The notes: a model not told the origin generated them from the sequence alone. 64,000 nt of DNA from Rhodocyclus tenuis (GCF_014197755.1 NZ_JACIGE010000002.1:62001-126000), one strand, 5' to 3'; shown: positions 21,227 to 31,276, numbered from the stretch's first letter. Program-made: numbers and translations.

Positions 21227-22303
21227 TCAACGGGCGCCATTAGCGGCGAGCGGCATGCGCAGCGTGAAACAGGTGTAACCGGGACGGCTCTCGCAGTCGA
21301 TCGTCCCCTGGTGCTGCTGGATGAAGCTCTGTACCAGCGTCAGGCCGAGTCCGCTGCCGCCCTCGCGGCCGGAAACCAGCGGGTAGAACATGCGTTCACG
21401 GATGTCGTCGGCGATTCCCGGACCGTTATCGACGACCTGGATTTCGAGCGCCAGGCGGTGACGGCGTTTGACCAGCGTCACCTGCCGCGCGGCGCGCGTG
21501 CGCAGGACGATTTCACCGCCGGCCGTTCCCTGCGAGAGGATCGCCTGCGCGGCGTTGCGCGCGAGGTTGAGGATTGCCTGGATCAGCTGCTCGCGATCGC
21601 CGACGAGATCGGGCAGGCTGGTGTCGTAGTCGCGGCGGACGGTCAGCTGCTGCGGAAATTCCGCCGTCAGCAGGCTGCGCACGCGCTCGAGGATTTCGTG
21701 GATATTCACTGGCGCCGGCTGCATCACGCGATGCGGCGAAAGCAGGCGCTGCATCAGATCCTGCAGGCGATCAGCTTCCTTGATGATGATCTGCGTGTAT
21801 TCGCGCAGTCCCGGGTTGTTGAGTTCGTGCTCGAGCAGTTGCGCGGCGCCGCGGATGCCGCCGAGCGGATTCTTGATCTCGTGCGCGAGGTTGCGGATCA
21901 GTTCGCGATTGGCCTGTTGCTGCGCGATCAGTTGCTCCTCGCGGCTCGCCTTCAACTGCTGGTCGATCGGCCACAGTTCGAGCAGCAGACGCGCACCGGG
22001 CACTTCGGTCGGATTGACCGTGCAGTTCAGACGCAGAGTTTCGCCGTCGGCGCGGCGCAATTCGATGTTCTGGCCGGTGTAGCTCCAGCCCTGGTCAAGC
22101 GCGCTGTCGAGCGCTTTCTGCAAGGTCGGCGACCACGCGGCAATGCCCGAGAGCGGCTTGCCGGCGAGCGCCTTGCTGCTGCCGGCGAGAAGATTCTCGG
22201 CTGCCGGGTTGAGGTAGCAGATCGCCAGGGCCTCGTCGAGCAGGACCACCGACGAAGACAGCAGGTCAAGGCCGCTGAAAGGATTGAAAGGAGTTTCAGA
22301 CAT
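21227..22303 (-). CDS. ntrB: Nitrogen regulation sensor kinase NtrB
   Basis: 358 residues. An N-terminal PAS domain (VLLDEALAICYLNPAAENLL) is followed by the HisKA domain with the phosphorylated His in NLAHEIKNPLGGIRGAAQLL and the HATPase with NLARNAAQAI, VVDNGPGI and GREGGSGLGL. There is no membrane segment. NtrB phosphorylates NtrC under nitrogen limitation and is controlled by PII. The start is set at MSETPF (22303); the 30 upstream codons in frame look non-coding. A clear ribosome site is not visible. Confidence 0.95.
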   Translation of the reverse strand: MSETPFNPFSGLDLLSSSVVLLDEALAICYLNPAAENLLAGSSKALAGKPLSGIAAWSPTLQKALDSALDQGWSYTGQNIELRRADGETLRLNCTVNPTEVPGARLLLELWPIDQQLKASREEQLIAQQQANRELIRNLAHEIKNPLGGIRGAAQLLEHELNNPGLREYTQIIIKEADRLQDLMQRLLSPHRVMQPAPVNIHEILERVRSLLTAEFPQQLTVRRDYDTSLPDLVGDREQLIQAILNLARNAAQAILSQGTAGGEIVLRTRAARQVTLVKRRHRLALEIQVVDNGPGIADDIRERMFYPLVSGREGGSGLGLTLVQSFIQQHQGTIDCESRPGYTCFTLRMPLAANGAR

Positions 22304-22428
22304 GCGGGATTCGGTCCAAACGCAGGCAGACGGACGGGCAGACAGCTGGCGACGCCGGAAGGCGCCGCAGGAGATAGCGAAGTTTCGGCGCACACGCCGG
22401 CGGCAGCGGCAGCGGGCGAGCTCGCCAC

Positions 22429-22896
22429 TCAGCGCAGATTGGCGATTTCCTTGCGGATCGCTTCGATATTGCGCTCGTGCAGCGCGACGCGCTCCTTGAA
22501 CGGCTGCAGGCGATCGAGCACGCGCTGATAGTTGCGCTCGTCGCCATTGCGCACGGCTTCCTGCGCGGCGAGTTCTTTCTGTGCCTGTTCGAGGTTCTTC
22601 TGTTCGGCAGCCAGTTCGGAATCGAGAATGCGTCGGCGGTCGGTGTCGCGGGCGCGCTGCGCGTCGGCATCGACACGCGGGAAACTCGCCGGGGTCGGTG
22701 TCTTCGCCGCCGGACGTTGCGCCGGCGCTGAGTTGACCGGATCAAGGTTGAGCTTCTTGCAGTTCTGCGTCTGCATGTTGGAATACGTCACATGGCCTTC
22801 GCCATCGACGCATTTGAAAATGTCCGCTCGCGCCGGCGACGCCGCCAGTGCAGCCAGCGCAAACAGGAGAGGCAGTAGTCGCGAGTTCATCGTCAT
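22429..22896 (-). CDS. DUF4124 domain periplasmic protein
   Basis: 155 residues. A signal peptide (LLPLLFALAALAASPARA) is followed at once by DIFKCVDGEGHVTYSN, the DUF4124 motif with its Cys. An Arg/Glu-rich coiled coil makes up the C-terminal half (residues ~85-150). DUF4124 proteins are common and uncharacterised secreted or periplasmic proteins of beta- and gammaproteobacteria. It sits between glnA and ntrB in the same direction, a recurring arrangement, though no nitrogen-related function is known. Confidence 0.88.
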   Translation of the reverse strand: MTMNSRLLPLLFALAALAASPARADIFKCVDGEGHVTYSNMQTQNCKKLNLDPVNSAPAQRPAAKTPTPASFPRVDADAQRARDTDRRRILDSELAAEQKNLEQAQKELAAQEAVRNGDERNYQRVLDRLQPFKERVALHERNIEAIRKEIANLR

Positions 22897-22968
22897 CCGT
22901 CCGTGGATTTGACAGGGGGCTATTGGAGCACCACGACTTCCCGTATGGCAAGAGGCGGCAGGGTGGCG

Positions 22969-23002
22969 AAAAAAAAGGGACAGGCTAGCCCGTCCCTTTT
23001 TT
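22969..23002. terminator. Bidirectional terminator after glnA
   Basis: Inverted repeat AAAAAAAGGGAC ... GTCCCTTTTTT around a 10-base loop. The A- and T-runs on both sides make it work in either direction; it lies 17 bp after the glnA stop and separates it from the DUF4124 gene. Confidence 0.88.
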
Positions 23003-23018
23003 CAGCCTCGCCGAACGA

Positions 23019-24431
23019 TCAGCAGCTGTAGTACAGATCGAACTCGATCGGGTGCGTCGTCATGCGGACCTTGTTCACTTCTTCCATCTTCAGGGCGATG
23101 AAGGCATCGATCCATTCATTGGAGAAGACACCACCACGGGTCAGGAACTCGCGATCCTTGTCCAGCGACTCCAGCGCTTCTTCGAGGCTGGCGCAGACGG
23201 TCGGGATCTTTGCATCCTCTTCCGGCGGCAGGTCGTAGAGATTCTTGTCGGCGGGATCGCCGGGGTGAATCTTGTTCTGGATGCCGTCGAGGCCGGCCAT
23301 CAGCAGGGCGGAGAAAGCCAGGTACGGGTTGGCGATCGGATCCGGGAAGCGCGTTTCGATGCGGCGTGCCTTGTCGGAAGCGACGTACGGAACGCGGATC
23401 GACGCGGAACGGTTCTTCGCCGAGTAGGCGAGCTTGACCGGCGCTTCGAAGTGCGGAACCAGACGCTTGTACGAGTTGGTACCCGGATTGGTGATCGCGT
23501 TCAGCGCCTTGGCGTGCTTGATGATGCCGCCGATGTAGTAGAGCGCGGTTTCCGACAGGCCGGCGTAGCCGTTGCCCGCGAACAAGTTCTTGCCGTCCTT
23601 CCAGACCGACTGGTGCACGTGCATGCCCGAGCCGTTGTCGCCGACGATCGGCTTCGGCATGAAGGTGGCGGTCTTGCCATACTGGTGCGCAACGTTGTGC
23701 ACGATGTACTTGAGCAGCTGCGTCTTGTCGGCGCGACGAACCAGCGTGTCGAACTTGGTACCGATTTCGTTCTGACCGGCGGTCGCGACTTCGTGGTGGT
23801 GCACTTCGACTTCGACGCCGGCAGCTTCGAGCGCCAGACACATCGCAGCGCGGATGTCGTTGAACGAATCAACCGGCGGCACCGGGAAGTAGCCGCCCTT
23901 GACTGCCGGACGGTGGCCGGTGTTGCCGCCGTCGACCTTTTCGCCGGAAGTCCATGCGGCTTCTTCCGAGAAAATCTTGACGAAGGTTCCCGACATGTCG
24001 GTCTTCCATTCGACCGAGTCAAAAATGAAGAATTCGGGTTCCGGACCGAAGAAGGCCTTGTCGCCGAGGGCGGAAGACTTCAGATAGGCTTCGGCGCGCT
24101 TGGCGATCGAGCGCGGATCGCGGTCGTAGCCACGGCCATCAGCCGGGTCGACGACGTCACAGGTAAGAACCAGCGTGGTCTCATCGAAGAACGGGTCGAT
24201 GAAAGCAGTGTCGGGATCGGGCATCAGCAGCATGTCGGAGGCTTGGATTCCCTTCCAGCCGGCGATCGACGAACCGTCAAAGGCGTGACCTTCTTCGAAC
24301 TTGTCTGCGTCGACGGTGTGCGCGGGAACGCCGACGTGCTGCTCCTTGCCGCGGGTATCGGTGAAACGGTAATCGACGAACTTGACGTCGTTTTCCTTGA
24401 TCATCTTCAGAACGTCTTGTGGGCTTGCCAT
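23019..24431 (-). CDS. glnA: Glutamine synthetase, type I
   Basis: 470 residues. GlnA makes glutamine from glutamate, ammonia and ATP, and forms a dodecamer in the cytoplasm. Metal- and substrate-binding segments are visible ([34 protein letters not shown]). The NLYDLPPEE segment near the C-terminus has the tyrosine that GlnE adenylylates in GSI-beta enzymes. An AGGAGAC ribosome site precedes the ATG. The ~320-bp upstream gap carries a sigma-54 promoter and NtrC-type sites, so regulation by ntrBC downstream is expected. Confidence 0.98.
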   Translation of the reverse strand: MASPQDVLKMIKENDVKFVDYRFTDTRGKEQHVGVPAHTVDADKFEEGHAFDGSSIAGWKGIQASDMLLMPDPDTAFIDPFFDETTLVLTCDVVDPADGRGYDRDPRSIAKRAEAYLKSSALGDKAFFGPEPEFFIFDSVEWKTDMSGTFVKIFSEEAAWTSGEKVDGGNTGHRPAVKGGYFPVPPVDSFNDIRAAMCLALEAAGVEVEVHHHEVATAGQNEIGTKFDTLVRRADKTQLLKYIVHNVAHQYGKTATFMPKPIVGDNGSGMHVHQSVWKDGKNLFAGNGYAGLSETALYYIGGIIKHAKALNAITNPGTNSYKRLVPHFEAPVKLAYSAKNRSASIRVPYVASDKARRIETRFPDPIANPYLAFSALLMAGLDGIQNKIHPGDPADKNLYDLPPEEDAKIPTVCASLEEALESLDKDREFLTRGGVFSNEWIDAFIALKMEEVNKVRMTTHPIEFDLYYSC

Positions 24432-24512
24432 CTGGAAAGTCTCCTGAGCAGATGCCGGTCATTCCGGCGGGAAATCAATAGGGATGAGTGGTAAACCAGC
24501 GCGGAACTATTC

Positions 24513-24528
24513 AGCAAAACATGTGCCA
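24513..24528 (-). promoter_or_regulatory. Sigma-54 promoter of glnA
   Basis: On the minus strand TGGCAC-ATGTT-TTGCT, a full match to the -24 (TGGCAC) and -12 (TTGC) elements with 5-bp spacing. Transcription would start near 24502, giving a ~70-nt leader. Confidence 0.88.
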
Positions 24529-24589
24529 TTGGTTTTCAGCTGATCGGGCATTGTGCCATAAAGTTTTCTCCAGCCGACAGCCCGGATTG

Positions 24590-24637
24590 GCGCACCAAAA
24601 GCGAGCAACACAGAGCATTATGCACCAAAACGGTGCG
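24590..24637 (-). promoter_or_regulatory. NtrC binding sites upstream of glnA
   Basis: A complete dyad TGCACC-AAAAC-GGTGCG at 24621-24637, and a half-site GCGCACCAAAA at 24590-24600 exactly 30 bp (three helical turns) away. Both lie 70-120 bp upstream of the sigma-54 promoter, the usual enhancer distance. Confidence 0.8.
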
Positions 24638-24753
24638 CCATTCGACCTTCGTCGCCCTGCTCGGCTGAGCTGCCCGGCTCCCGGGAAGCTTCGCCCCTGC
24701 AAGGAAGAGGCGAGGGTTTATACTCCAGCATCCGAAATCGCGGAGACACGCAA

Positions 24754-25203
24754 ATGGGCGCACTGACCGACATCCTGAAGCTGGCAAAATCGCGCGGGGA
24801 AGAACTCGGCCTGCCTTACGCCGGGGCGCTGACGCCCGCCGAAGCGCACACTCTCTGGAAGGAAGCGCCGGGCAGCCACCTCATCGACTTGCGCACGCGC
24901 GCCGAACGCGACTGGGTCGGGCGAATTCCCGACGCCATCGAGATCGAATGGCAGAGCTACCCCGAGGGCGCGCGCAATCCGCATTTCCTGCAACAACTGA
25001 AACATCAGGCAGAAGTCGGCGATCTGATCCTGTTCATCTGCCGCAGCGGCGCCCGCTCGCACCAGGCGGCGCTGCTGGCCACGCAAGCCGGCTTCGGCAA
25101 TGTTTACAATGTCCTCGAAGGCTTCGAAGGCGATGTCGATGCTCGCGGCCAGCGCGGCAAACTCGGCGGCTGGCGTTTCGCCGGACTGCCCTGGCTCAGC
25201 TAG
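24754..25203 (+). CDS. Rhodanese-like domain protein
   Basis: 149 residues, a single rhodanese domain. The active-site loop is CRSGARSHQA, with the sulfur-carrying Cys at about 95. LIDLRTRAERDWVGRIPDA and NVLEGFEGDVDARGQRG are other family motifs. It is probably a cytoplasmic sulfurtransferase; the acceptor is unknown. It is a divergent neighbour of glnA, and nadA starts 137 bp downstream. No signal peptide. Confidence 0.9.
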   Translation: MGALTDILKLAKSRGEELGLPYAGALTPAEAHTLWKEAPGSHLIDLRTRAERDWVGRIPDAIEIEWQSYPEGARNPHFLQQLKHQAEVGDLILFICRSGARSHQAALLATQAGFGNVYNVLEGFEGDVDARGQRGKLGGWRFAGLPWLS

Positions 25204-25340
25204 CGCCAGCCAGCGCCGCTCTCAGGCAAGCCCCCCACAAACGACAGGCGCGGCCGCAGCCGATCCATTCCCCGACTCGACAAGGTCGCGACCAGGAATA
25301 TGGTCGCACCGGAACAGCGAACAAGATCAATCACCCGCTC

Positions 25341-26450
25341 ATGCAGACCTCGATCATCTCTCCCGCCTTCGGCTTCGACCAGTTCAACCGCATGGACGAC
25401 GCGGAATGCCACGCGCGCATCCGCGACGCGCGTGCGCGCCTCGGTGCGCGCGCCGCGCTGCTCTGTCACCACTATCAGCGCGCCGACATCTACCAGTACG
25501 CAGACCTCACCGGTGACTCGCTCAAGCTGTCGCGCCTCGCGGCGCAGACCGACGCCGAGTACATCGTCTTCTGCGGCGTGCATTTCATGGCCGAAGTCGC
25601 CGACATCATGTCGCGCCCCGAGCAGATCGCCATCCTGCCCGACCTCGCCGCCGGCTGCTCGATGGCTGACATGGCCAATCTGGCGAAAGTCGAGCGCTGC
25701 TGGCGCGAACTGGCGAGCGTGATCGACGTCGACGCCGAAGTGACGCCGGTCACCTACATCAATTCGGCGGCCGATCTGAAGGCTTTCTGCGGCGAACGTG
25801 GCGGCATCGTGTGCACCTCGTCGAACGCCGGCAGGATCGCCGAGTGGGCTTTCGCGCAACGGCCGAAGGTGCTGTTCTTCCCCGACCAGCACCTCGGCCG
25901 CTGGACCGGTGCGCAGATGGGAATCCCGCTCGACGAGATGCCGGTGTGGGACCCCGACCTCGAACTCGGCGGGCTGACGCCCGAGCAGATCCGCCGCGCG
26001 CGTGTGCTGCTGTGGAAGGGCCACTGTTCGGTGCACCAGATGTTCCAGCCGCAGCACATCGCGCGTTTTCGCGCCGAACACCCGGAAGGAATCGTCATCT
26101 CCCACCCGGAATGCAGCTTCGAGGTGTGTACCGCGTCCGACCACGTCGGCTCGACCGAACTGATCGTGCGCACGATCAAGGAAGCCGCGCCCGGCACGCG
26201 CTGGCTGGTCGGCACCGAACTGAATCTGGTCAGCCGGCTGGCCGAGGAAGTGAAGAGCGAGGGCAAGATCGTCGAGTTCATGTCGCCGATCGTCTGCATG
26301 TGCTCGACAATGCAGCGCATCGACCCGCAGCATCTGGCATGGACGCTGGAGAACCTCGCCGAAGGACGCGTCGTGAACCCGATCCGCGTTTCCGCGCGCG
26401 ACGCCGGCAACGCGAAAACGGCGCTTGAACGCATGCTCGCCGTTTCGTGA
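25341..26450 (+). CDS. nadA: Quinolinate synthase A
   Basis: 369 residues. NadA condenses iminoaspartate with dihydroxyacetone phosphate to quinolinate for NAD synthesis, using a [4Fe-4S] cluster. Conserved cysteine segments are IVFCGVHFMAE, IVCTSSNAGR, HPECSFEVC and MCSTM. HQMFQPQHI and GTELNLV are substrate-site regions. The start is set at MQTSI (25341), since the longer frame upstream is a shadow of the rhodanese gene. nadB and nadC are not in the window. Confidence 0.96.
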   Translation: MQTSIISPAFGFDQFNRMDDAECHARIRDARARLGARAALLCHHYQRADIYQYADLTGDSLKLSRLAAQTDAEYIVFCGVHFMAEVADIMSRPEQIAILPDLAAGCSMADMANLAKVERCWRELASVIDVDAEVTPVTYINSAADLKAFCGERGGIVCTSSNAGRIAEWAFAQRPKVLFFPDQHLGRWTGAQMGIPLDEMPVWDPDLELGGLTPEQIRRARVLLWKGHCSVHQMFQPQHIARFRAEHPEGIVISHPECSFEVCTASDHVGSTELIVRTIKEAAPGTRWLVGTELNLVSRLAEEVKSEGKIVEFMSPIVCMCSTMQRIDPQHLAWTLENLAEGRVVNPIRVSARDAGNAKTALERMLAVS

Positions 26451-26491
26451 GCGCCGCAACATGAAGCTCGCTTCCTGAAGCAAGAACGGCC

Positions 26492-27355
26492 ATGGCGTAC
26501 GTACTCTCCGTCGCCAGTTTCAACATCCACAAGGGCTTCTCGCCTTTCAACGCACGGCTGACGGTGCATGAACTGCGCGAGCGCCTGCGCAGCCTCGCGC
26601 CAGACATCGTTTTCCTGCAGGAAGTGCAGGGCGCGCATTCGGGCCACGCCGCACGGCATGGCAACTGGCCGGCGGCGGCGCAGCATGATTTTCTCGCCGA
26701 AGATGTCTGGCCGGACGCGGCTTACGGACGCAATGTCGTGCATGGTCGCGGCCATCACGGCAACGCCATCCTCTCGCGCTTTCCGATCGAGTACGCGCAC
26801 AACCAGGATGTGACGCACCTGCGCTTCGAACGCCGCGGGCTGTTGCACTGCACGCTGCGCCTGCCAACGGCGGAAAACGCCGAGCGGACGACAACGCCCA
26901 CGCCACACCGGGCCGGGCCGCCGGCGATTGCGCAGCTGCCGCCAGCGCTCGCGCCGGCGGGAGAATTGCTGCATTGCGTCTGCGTGCACCTGTCGCTGTT
27001 CGCGCACTCGCGCCGGCGACAGATGAGCGCGCTGGCCGACTATCTGGAAAGCGCCATCGACGCCGACGCGCCGCTGATCATCGCCGGCGATTTCAACGAC
27101 TGGCGCAACGATGGCGAGCGCATGCTGGCGCGGCGTCTTGGTCTCGGCGAGGTGTTCAGCAGCCGTGGCCGGCCGGCGAGAAGTTTTCCGGCGCGGCTAC
27201 CGCTGCTGCGGCTCGACCGAATTTACGTGCGCGGTTTCAGCGTCGAGCAGGCCGGACTGCAGTTCGTCGAGACTGGCCTGCGCGTTTCCGATCACGCGGC
27301 CTTGTCGGCGCATCTGCGCCGCGCCGACAAGGCCGGCGCGCACCATGGCGACTGA
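26492..27355 (+). CDS. Endonuclease/exonuclease/phosphatase family protein
   Basis: 287 residues. It shows the metal-dependent EEP fold: SFNIHKGF near the start, FLQEVQ (Glu metal ligand), HGNAILSRFP, IIAGDFNDW and the catalytic VSDHAALSAHL at the end. A ~30-residue Pro/Thr insertion (about 125-160) is unusual. It overlaps clsB by 11 bp. EEP proteins next to a ClsB-type cardiolipin synthase are common, and the E. coli ybhP-clsB(ybhO) pair is the precedent, so a role in phospholipid turnover is likely, though the substrate is unknown. Confidence 0.9.
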   Translation: MAYVLSVASFNIHKGFSPFNARLTVHELRERLRSLAPDIVFLQEVQGAHSGHAARHGNWPAAAQHDFLAEDVWPDAAYGRNVVHGRGHHGNAILSRFPIEYAHNQDVTHLRFERRGLLHCTLRLPTAENAERTTTPTPHRAGPPAIAQLPPALAPAGELLHCVCVHLSLFAHSRRRQMSALADYLESAIDADAPLIIAGDFNDWRNDGERMLARRLGLGEVFSSRGRPARSFPARLPLLRLDRIYVRGFSVEQAGLQFVETGLRVSDHAALSAHLRRADKAGAHHGD

Positions 27356-28505
27356 ATTTGTCGGCGGCAACCGGCTGACGCTGCTCAGCAACGGCAGCGA
27401 GTACTTTCCGGCGCTGATTGCCGCCATCGACGCGGCCAGGCGCGAGGTTCATCTCGAAACCTATCTGTTCGCCGACGACGCGACCGGCCAGGCCGTCGCC
27501 GATGCGCTGAGCCGCGCCGCCGCGCGTGGCGTGCGCACGCGCCTGCTGATCGACGGTTTCGGCGCGCGCAACTGCGCCGAGCAACGCCTTCCGCTGCTGC
27601 TCGCCGCTGGCGTGCAGGCGCTGGTCTATCGCCCGGAAATCGCGCGTTTTTCACTGCACCGACAGCGCCTGCGCCGGCTGCACCGCAAGCTGGCGCTGAT
27701 CGACGGAACAATCGGCTTCGTCGGCGGCATCAACATCATCGACGACATGAACACGCCGCGGCAGACGCCGCCACGCATCGACTACGCGGCACGCATCGAA
27801 GGACCGCTGCTGGCGTCGGTCGAACACGCCATGCGCCGACTGTGGAACCTCGTCGCCTTTGCCAGCCTCAACTCCGCATTCCGCATCGCGACCAACAGGA
27901 GCACACCGGCGCCCTGCGGCAGTCAGCGTGCCGCCTTTATCGTTCGCGACAACCTGCGCCACCGCCACGCGATCGAAAGCGCCTACCTTGAGGCGATTGC
28001 CAATGCCCGCGAGGACATCCTCATCGCCAGCGCCTACTTTCTCCCCGGCCGGCGTTTTCGCCACGCGCTGCGCGACGCCGCTGCGCGCGGCGTGCGCGTC
28101 AGGCTGCTGCTGCAGGCGCGCGTCGAGTTCCCGCTGCTGCACTACGCGACGCAGGCGCTCTACGCGCAGCTGCTCGCTGCCGGCATCGGCATCCACCTCT
28201 ACGAGCGCAGTTTCCTGCACGCCAAGGTCGCGGTCATCGACGACAACTGGGCGACCGTCGGCTCTTCGAATATCGATCCGTTCAGCCTGCTGCTGGCGCG
28301 CGAAGGGAATCTGCTGGTCGAGGATGGCGCCTTCGCCGGCGAGCTGCGGCAAAGCCTGCTGAACCTGATCAGCGACGGCGCACGCGAACTGCCCCCGGGC
28401 AGCAGGCGCCAGCTGTCGTGGCCGGCGCGACTGTTGCGGCGCATCGCCTATGCACTGATCAGCCTCGCCATCGGACTGCTTGGTAGCGGCCGGCGCCGCT
28501 CATGA
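27345..28505 (+). CDS. clsB: Cardiolipin synthase B
   Basis: 386 residues from the ATG at 27345, inside the end of the previous gene. It is a phospholipase D superfamily enzyme with two HKD motifs: LHRKLALIDG near residue 105 and FLHAKVAVIDD near residue 290. Each is followed by a GG or SSN-type segment (GFVGGINI; TVGSSNIDPFSL). ClsB joins phosphatidyl groups to make cardiolipin at the inner membrane. A hydrophobic C-terminus (IAYALISLAIGLLGSG) may act as a membrane anchor. The EEP gene upstream is its usual partner. Confidence 0.93.
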   Translation: MATEFVGGNRLTLLSNGSEYFPALIAAIDAARREVHLETYLFADDATGQAVADALSRAAARGVRTRLLIDGFGARNCAEQRLPLLLAAGVQALVYRPEIARFSLHRQRLRRLHRKLALIDGTIGFVGGINIIDDMNTPRQTPPRIDYAARIEGPLLASVEHAMRRLWNLVAFASLNSAFRIATNRSTPAPCGSQRAAFIVRDNLRHRHAIESAYLEAIANAREDILIASAYFLPGRRFRHALRDAAARGVRVRLLLQARVEFPLLHYATQALYAQLLAAGIGIHLYERSFLHAKVAVIDDNWATVGSSNIDPFSLLLAREGNLLVEDGAFAGELRQSLLNLISDGARELPPGSRRQLSWPARLLRRIAYALISLAIGLLGSGRRRS

Positions 28506-28585
28506 GCACGGTCTGCCGAGTTGCGGCCCGCTTCCCCACTGCACCGTTGCCTCGCTGAGCAGCCGCCGCTGGCTGCGCGTCCTTT

Positions 28586-29566
28586 TCAGACCAGTACCTG
28601 CGCTTGTCGACTGGGAACGCGCGCCATCGACCAGTGCGCGATCGCCCACGACCAGAACTCGGCGAGACTCGCCTGCGCCAGTCCTTGCGGAATCTCTTGC
28701 CCGAGAAAGGCCAGCACCTCGACCAACGCGGCGACACCACGTACCGGATCGACTGCCGCCGCCAAGGTCTGCTTGGAGAGCTTCTGGCCGGCGGCGTTGG
28801 TCGCCACCGGCAGGTGCGCATAGGTCGGCGTCGGCACACCCAAGCGCTGCTGCAGCCAGATCTGCCGCGGCGTCGAGGCAAGCAGGTCGGCGCCACGGAC
28901 GACGGCATTGACGCCCTGATCGGCGTCGTCGACGACAACCGCCAGCTGATAGGCGAACTGGCCGTCGGCACGGAAGAGGATGAAATCGCCGAGTTCGCGT
29001 TCGAGGTTCTGCGCCTGCGCGCCCTGCACGCGGTCGACGAAGCCGATGCACGCGTCCGCCGTGCGCATGCGCCAGGAACGCGCTGCCCGCCCGTCGCCCA
29101 GCCCGGCGCGGCAGGTACCGGGATAGACGTGGCCGCCATCGACCGACGCCGCGACGACCGAATCGGCGATCTCGCGCCGCGAACAGGCGCAGGGATAGAC
29201 CTCGCCATCGAGTTGCAGACGCACCAGTGCCGCGTGGTAGCGATCAAGGCGGCGGCTTTGCACCAGCACCTCGCCGTCCCACTGGAAAGCGAAGGCGTCG
29301 AGCGTGCGCAGGATCGACTCGGTAGCACCGGGAACGCTGCGCGGCGCGTCGACATCCTCGATGCGCAACAGCCATTCGCCGCCGGCCGCGCGTGCGTCGA
29401 GATAACTGCCGAGCGCAGCGACCAGCGATCCGAAATGCAGCGGACCGCTCGGCGACGGCGCGAAACGTCCGCGGTAGCAGGAAGCAGCGGCGACCGCCGA
29501 CGCGCTCGGCGAGCCTGATTCCCCGGCGACGCCGCTGGGCGATGTGTCAGCCGCTGCCTGCGCCAT
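28586..29566 (-). CDS. gluQ: Glutamyl-Q tRNA(Asp) synthetase
   Basis: 326 residues from the ATG at 29566; the frame extends upstream but that part looks non-coding. It is a truncated GluRS-like enzyme without an anticodon-binding domain. It attaches glutamate to queuosine in the anticodon of tRNA-Asp. Class I signatures are FAPSPSGPLHFGS (HIGH-like) and QKLSKQTLAA (KMSKS-like). A zinc-site segment reads YPCACSRRE ... YPGTCR. The N-terminal ~30 residues are a Ser/Ala-rich extension, so a later start cannot be ruled out. Confidence 0.92.
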   Translation of the reverse strand: MAQAAADTSPSGVAGESGSPSASAVAAASCYRGRFAPSPSGPLHFGSLVAALGSYLDARAAGGEWLLRIEDVDAPRSVPGATESILRTLDAFAFQWDGEVLVQSRRLDRYHAALVRLQLDGEVYPCACSRREIADSVVAASVDGGHVYPGTCRAGLGDGRAARSWRMRTADACIGFVDRVQGAQAQNLERELGDFILFRADGQFAYQLAVVVDDADQGVNAVVRGADLLASTPRQIWLQQRLGVPTPTYAHLPVATNAAGQKLSKQTLAAAVDPVRGVAALVEVLAFLGQEIPQGLAQASLAEFWSWAIAHWSMARVPSRQAQVLV

Positions 29567-29603
29567 GACGTGCGCCAGCGCTCCTGGCCTCGGCGCGTCC
29601 GGA

Positions 29604-30695
29604 CTAGACGTTGAACAGGAAGTTGAGCACGTCGCCGTCGCGCACGACGTATTCCTTGCCTTCGGCGCGCATCTTGCCGGCTTCCTTGGCGCCCGCCTCA
29701 CCCTTGAAGGCGATGAAATCGTCGAAGGCGATCGTCTGCGCGCGGATGAAGCCGCGTTCGAAGTCGGTGTGGATGACGCCGGCCGCCTGCGGTGCGGTGT
29801 CGCCCTTGTGGATCGTCCACGCGCGCACTTCCTTGACGCCAGCGGTGAAGTAGGTCTGCAGGCCGAGCAGGTGGTAGCCGGTGCGGATCAGGCGATCGAG
29901 ACCGGGCTCGTGCAGGCCCATCGACTCGAGGAATTCGAGCTTGTCGGCGTCGTCGAGGTCGGCGATCTCGGCTTCGATCGACGCGCACAGCGCGACCACT
30001 TCGGCACCTTCGGCGGCGGCGTGCGCCTCGACCGCGGCCAGCAGCGGGTTGTTGGCGAAACCGTCTTCGGCGACGTTGGCAGCGTAGAGCACCGGCTTGG
30101 CGGTGATCAGGCAGAACGGCTTGAGGCTGGCGAGCTCTTCCTTCGACAGCGCGAGCGCACGCACCGGCTTGCCCTGGTCGAGCTGGGCGAAACACTTTTC
30201 CAGCACGGCGACGAGGATCTTCGCTTCCTTGTCGCCCGAAGCGGCCGGACGCTTGTAACGGTTGATCGCCTTCTCGACCGTCGTCATGTCGGCGAGCGCG
30301 AGTTCGGTGTCGATGGTCTCGATGTCGCGGATCGGATCGACGTTGCCGGAAACGTGGATCACGTTGTCGTCAGCAAAGCAGCGCACCACGTGCACCACGG
30401 CGTCGGTCTCGCGGATGTTGGCGAGGAACTGGTTGCCGAGGCCCTCGCCCTTCGACGCGCCGGCAACGAGGCCGGCGATGTCGACGAACTCGACGATCGC
30501 CGGCTGGATCTTCTGCGGCTTGACGATCGCGGAGAGCTGCGCCAGACGCGGATCGGGCACTTCGACGATGCCGACGTTCGGCTCGATGGTGCAGAAGGGA
30601 TAGTTCTCGGCCTGGATGCCGGCCTTGGTCAGCGCATTGAACAGCGTGGACTTGCCGACGTTGGGCAGGCCGACGATTCCGCATTTGAGGCTCAT
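29604..30695 (-). CDS. ychF: Redox-regulated ATPase YchF
   Basis: 363 residues, full length. An Obg-family P-loop protein that binds ATP in preference to GTP and associates with ribosomes. G1 is GLPNVGKST at 8-16; FVDIAGLV is the G3 region; a coiled-coil middle and a C-terminal TGS domain ([27 protein letters not shown]) follow. It lies 14 bp after pth in the standard pth-ychF order. Confidence 0.97.
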   Translation of the reverse strand: MSLKCGIVGLPNVGKSTLFNALTKAGIQAENYPFCTIEPNVGIVEVPDPRLAQLSAIVKPQKIQPAIVEFVDIAGLVAGASKGEGLGNQFLANIRETDAVVHVVRCFADDNVIHVSGNVDPIRDIETIDTELALADMTTVEKAINRYKRPAASGDKEAKILVAVLEKCFAQLDQGKPVRALALSKEELASLKPFCLITAKPVLYAANVAEDGFANNPLLAAVEAHAAAEGAEVVALCASIEAEIADLDDADKLEFLESMGLHEPGLDRLIRTGYHLLGLQTYFTAGVKEVRAWTIHKGDTAPQAAGVIHTDFERGFIRAQTIAFDDFIAFKGEAGAKEAGKMRAEGKEYVVRDGDVLNFLFNV

Positions 30696-30709
30696 GGACG
30701 GGTTCCTGG

Positions 30710-31276
30710 TTAAGGCTTGACGTGGAGAAGGCGTTGCGCCGCGGCGACGTCGCCGGCGGCGAGTTTGGGCCAGGCGATCAGGCAGCGGTCGAGGGCAGCA
30801 TCGATCAGCTCGCGCTCCTCGCGCCGCGGCGGCTTGAGGACGAAGTTTGCCACTTCGGCGCGATCGCCGGGGTGGCCGATGCCGAGGCGCAGGCGCCAGA
30901 AATCGGGCGTGCCGAGCTGCGACTGGATGTCCTTGAGGCCATTGTGGCCGCCGTTACCGCCGCCCTGCTTGAGGCGGATGCTGCCCGGCGGCAGGTCGAG
31001 GTCGTCATGCACGACGAGGATCTCGGCCGCCTCGATACGGTAGAAGCGCGCCAGCGCCGCCACCGCCTGGCCGGAACGGTTCATGAAGGTCGCCGGTTCA
31101 AGCAGGTACAGCTCGCCGGCGCGGCCGACGCTGCCGAAAAACTTCGCCTGCGGCGCCAGGCTTGCCTTCAGTTCGAACGCCAGCCGGTCGACGAACCAGA
31201 AACCCGCGTTATGCCGGGTGTCGGCGTAATCGGCACCGGGATTGCCGAGACCGACGATCAGACGGGGAGCGTTCAT
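30710..31276 (-). CDS. pth: Peptidyl-tRNA hydrolase
   Basis: 188 residues. Pth frees tRNA from prematurely released peptidyl-tRNA. The [22 protein letters not shown] segment carries the conserved Asn and the catalytic His. [15 protein letters not shown] and [12 protein letters not shown] are further family motifs. It is followed closely by ychF and preceded by rplY, from which a terminator separates it. Confidence 0.97.
   Translation of the reverse strand: MNAPRLIVGLGNPGADYADTRHNAGFWFVDRLAFELKASLAPQAKFFGSVGRAGELYLLEPATFMNRSGQAVAALARFYRIEAAEILVVHDDLDLPPGSIRLKQGGGNGGHNGLKDIQSQLGTPDFWRLRLGIGHPGDRAEVANFVLKPPRREERELIDAALDRCLIAWPKLAAGDVAAAQRLLHVKP

Larger units (their letters stand above)
24432..24753. 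other. Divergent control region between glnA and a rhodanese gene
   Basis: 322 bp without a gene. It contains the glnA leader, the sigma-54 promoter and NtrC-type sites described separately. A TTTATACTCC segment just upstream of the rhodanese gene might be a -10 region for that gene. Confidence 0.6.
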
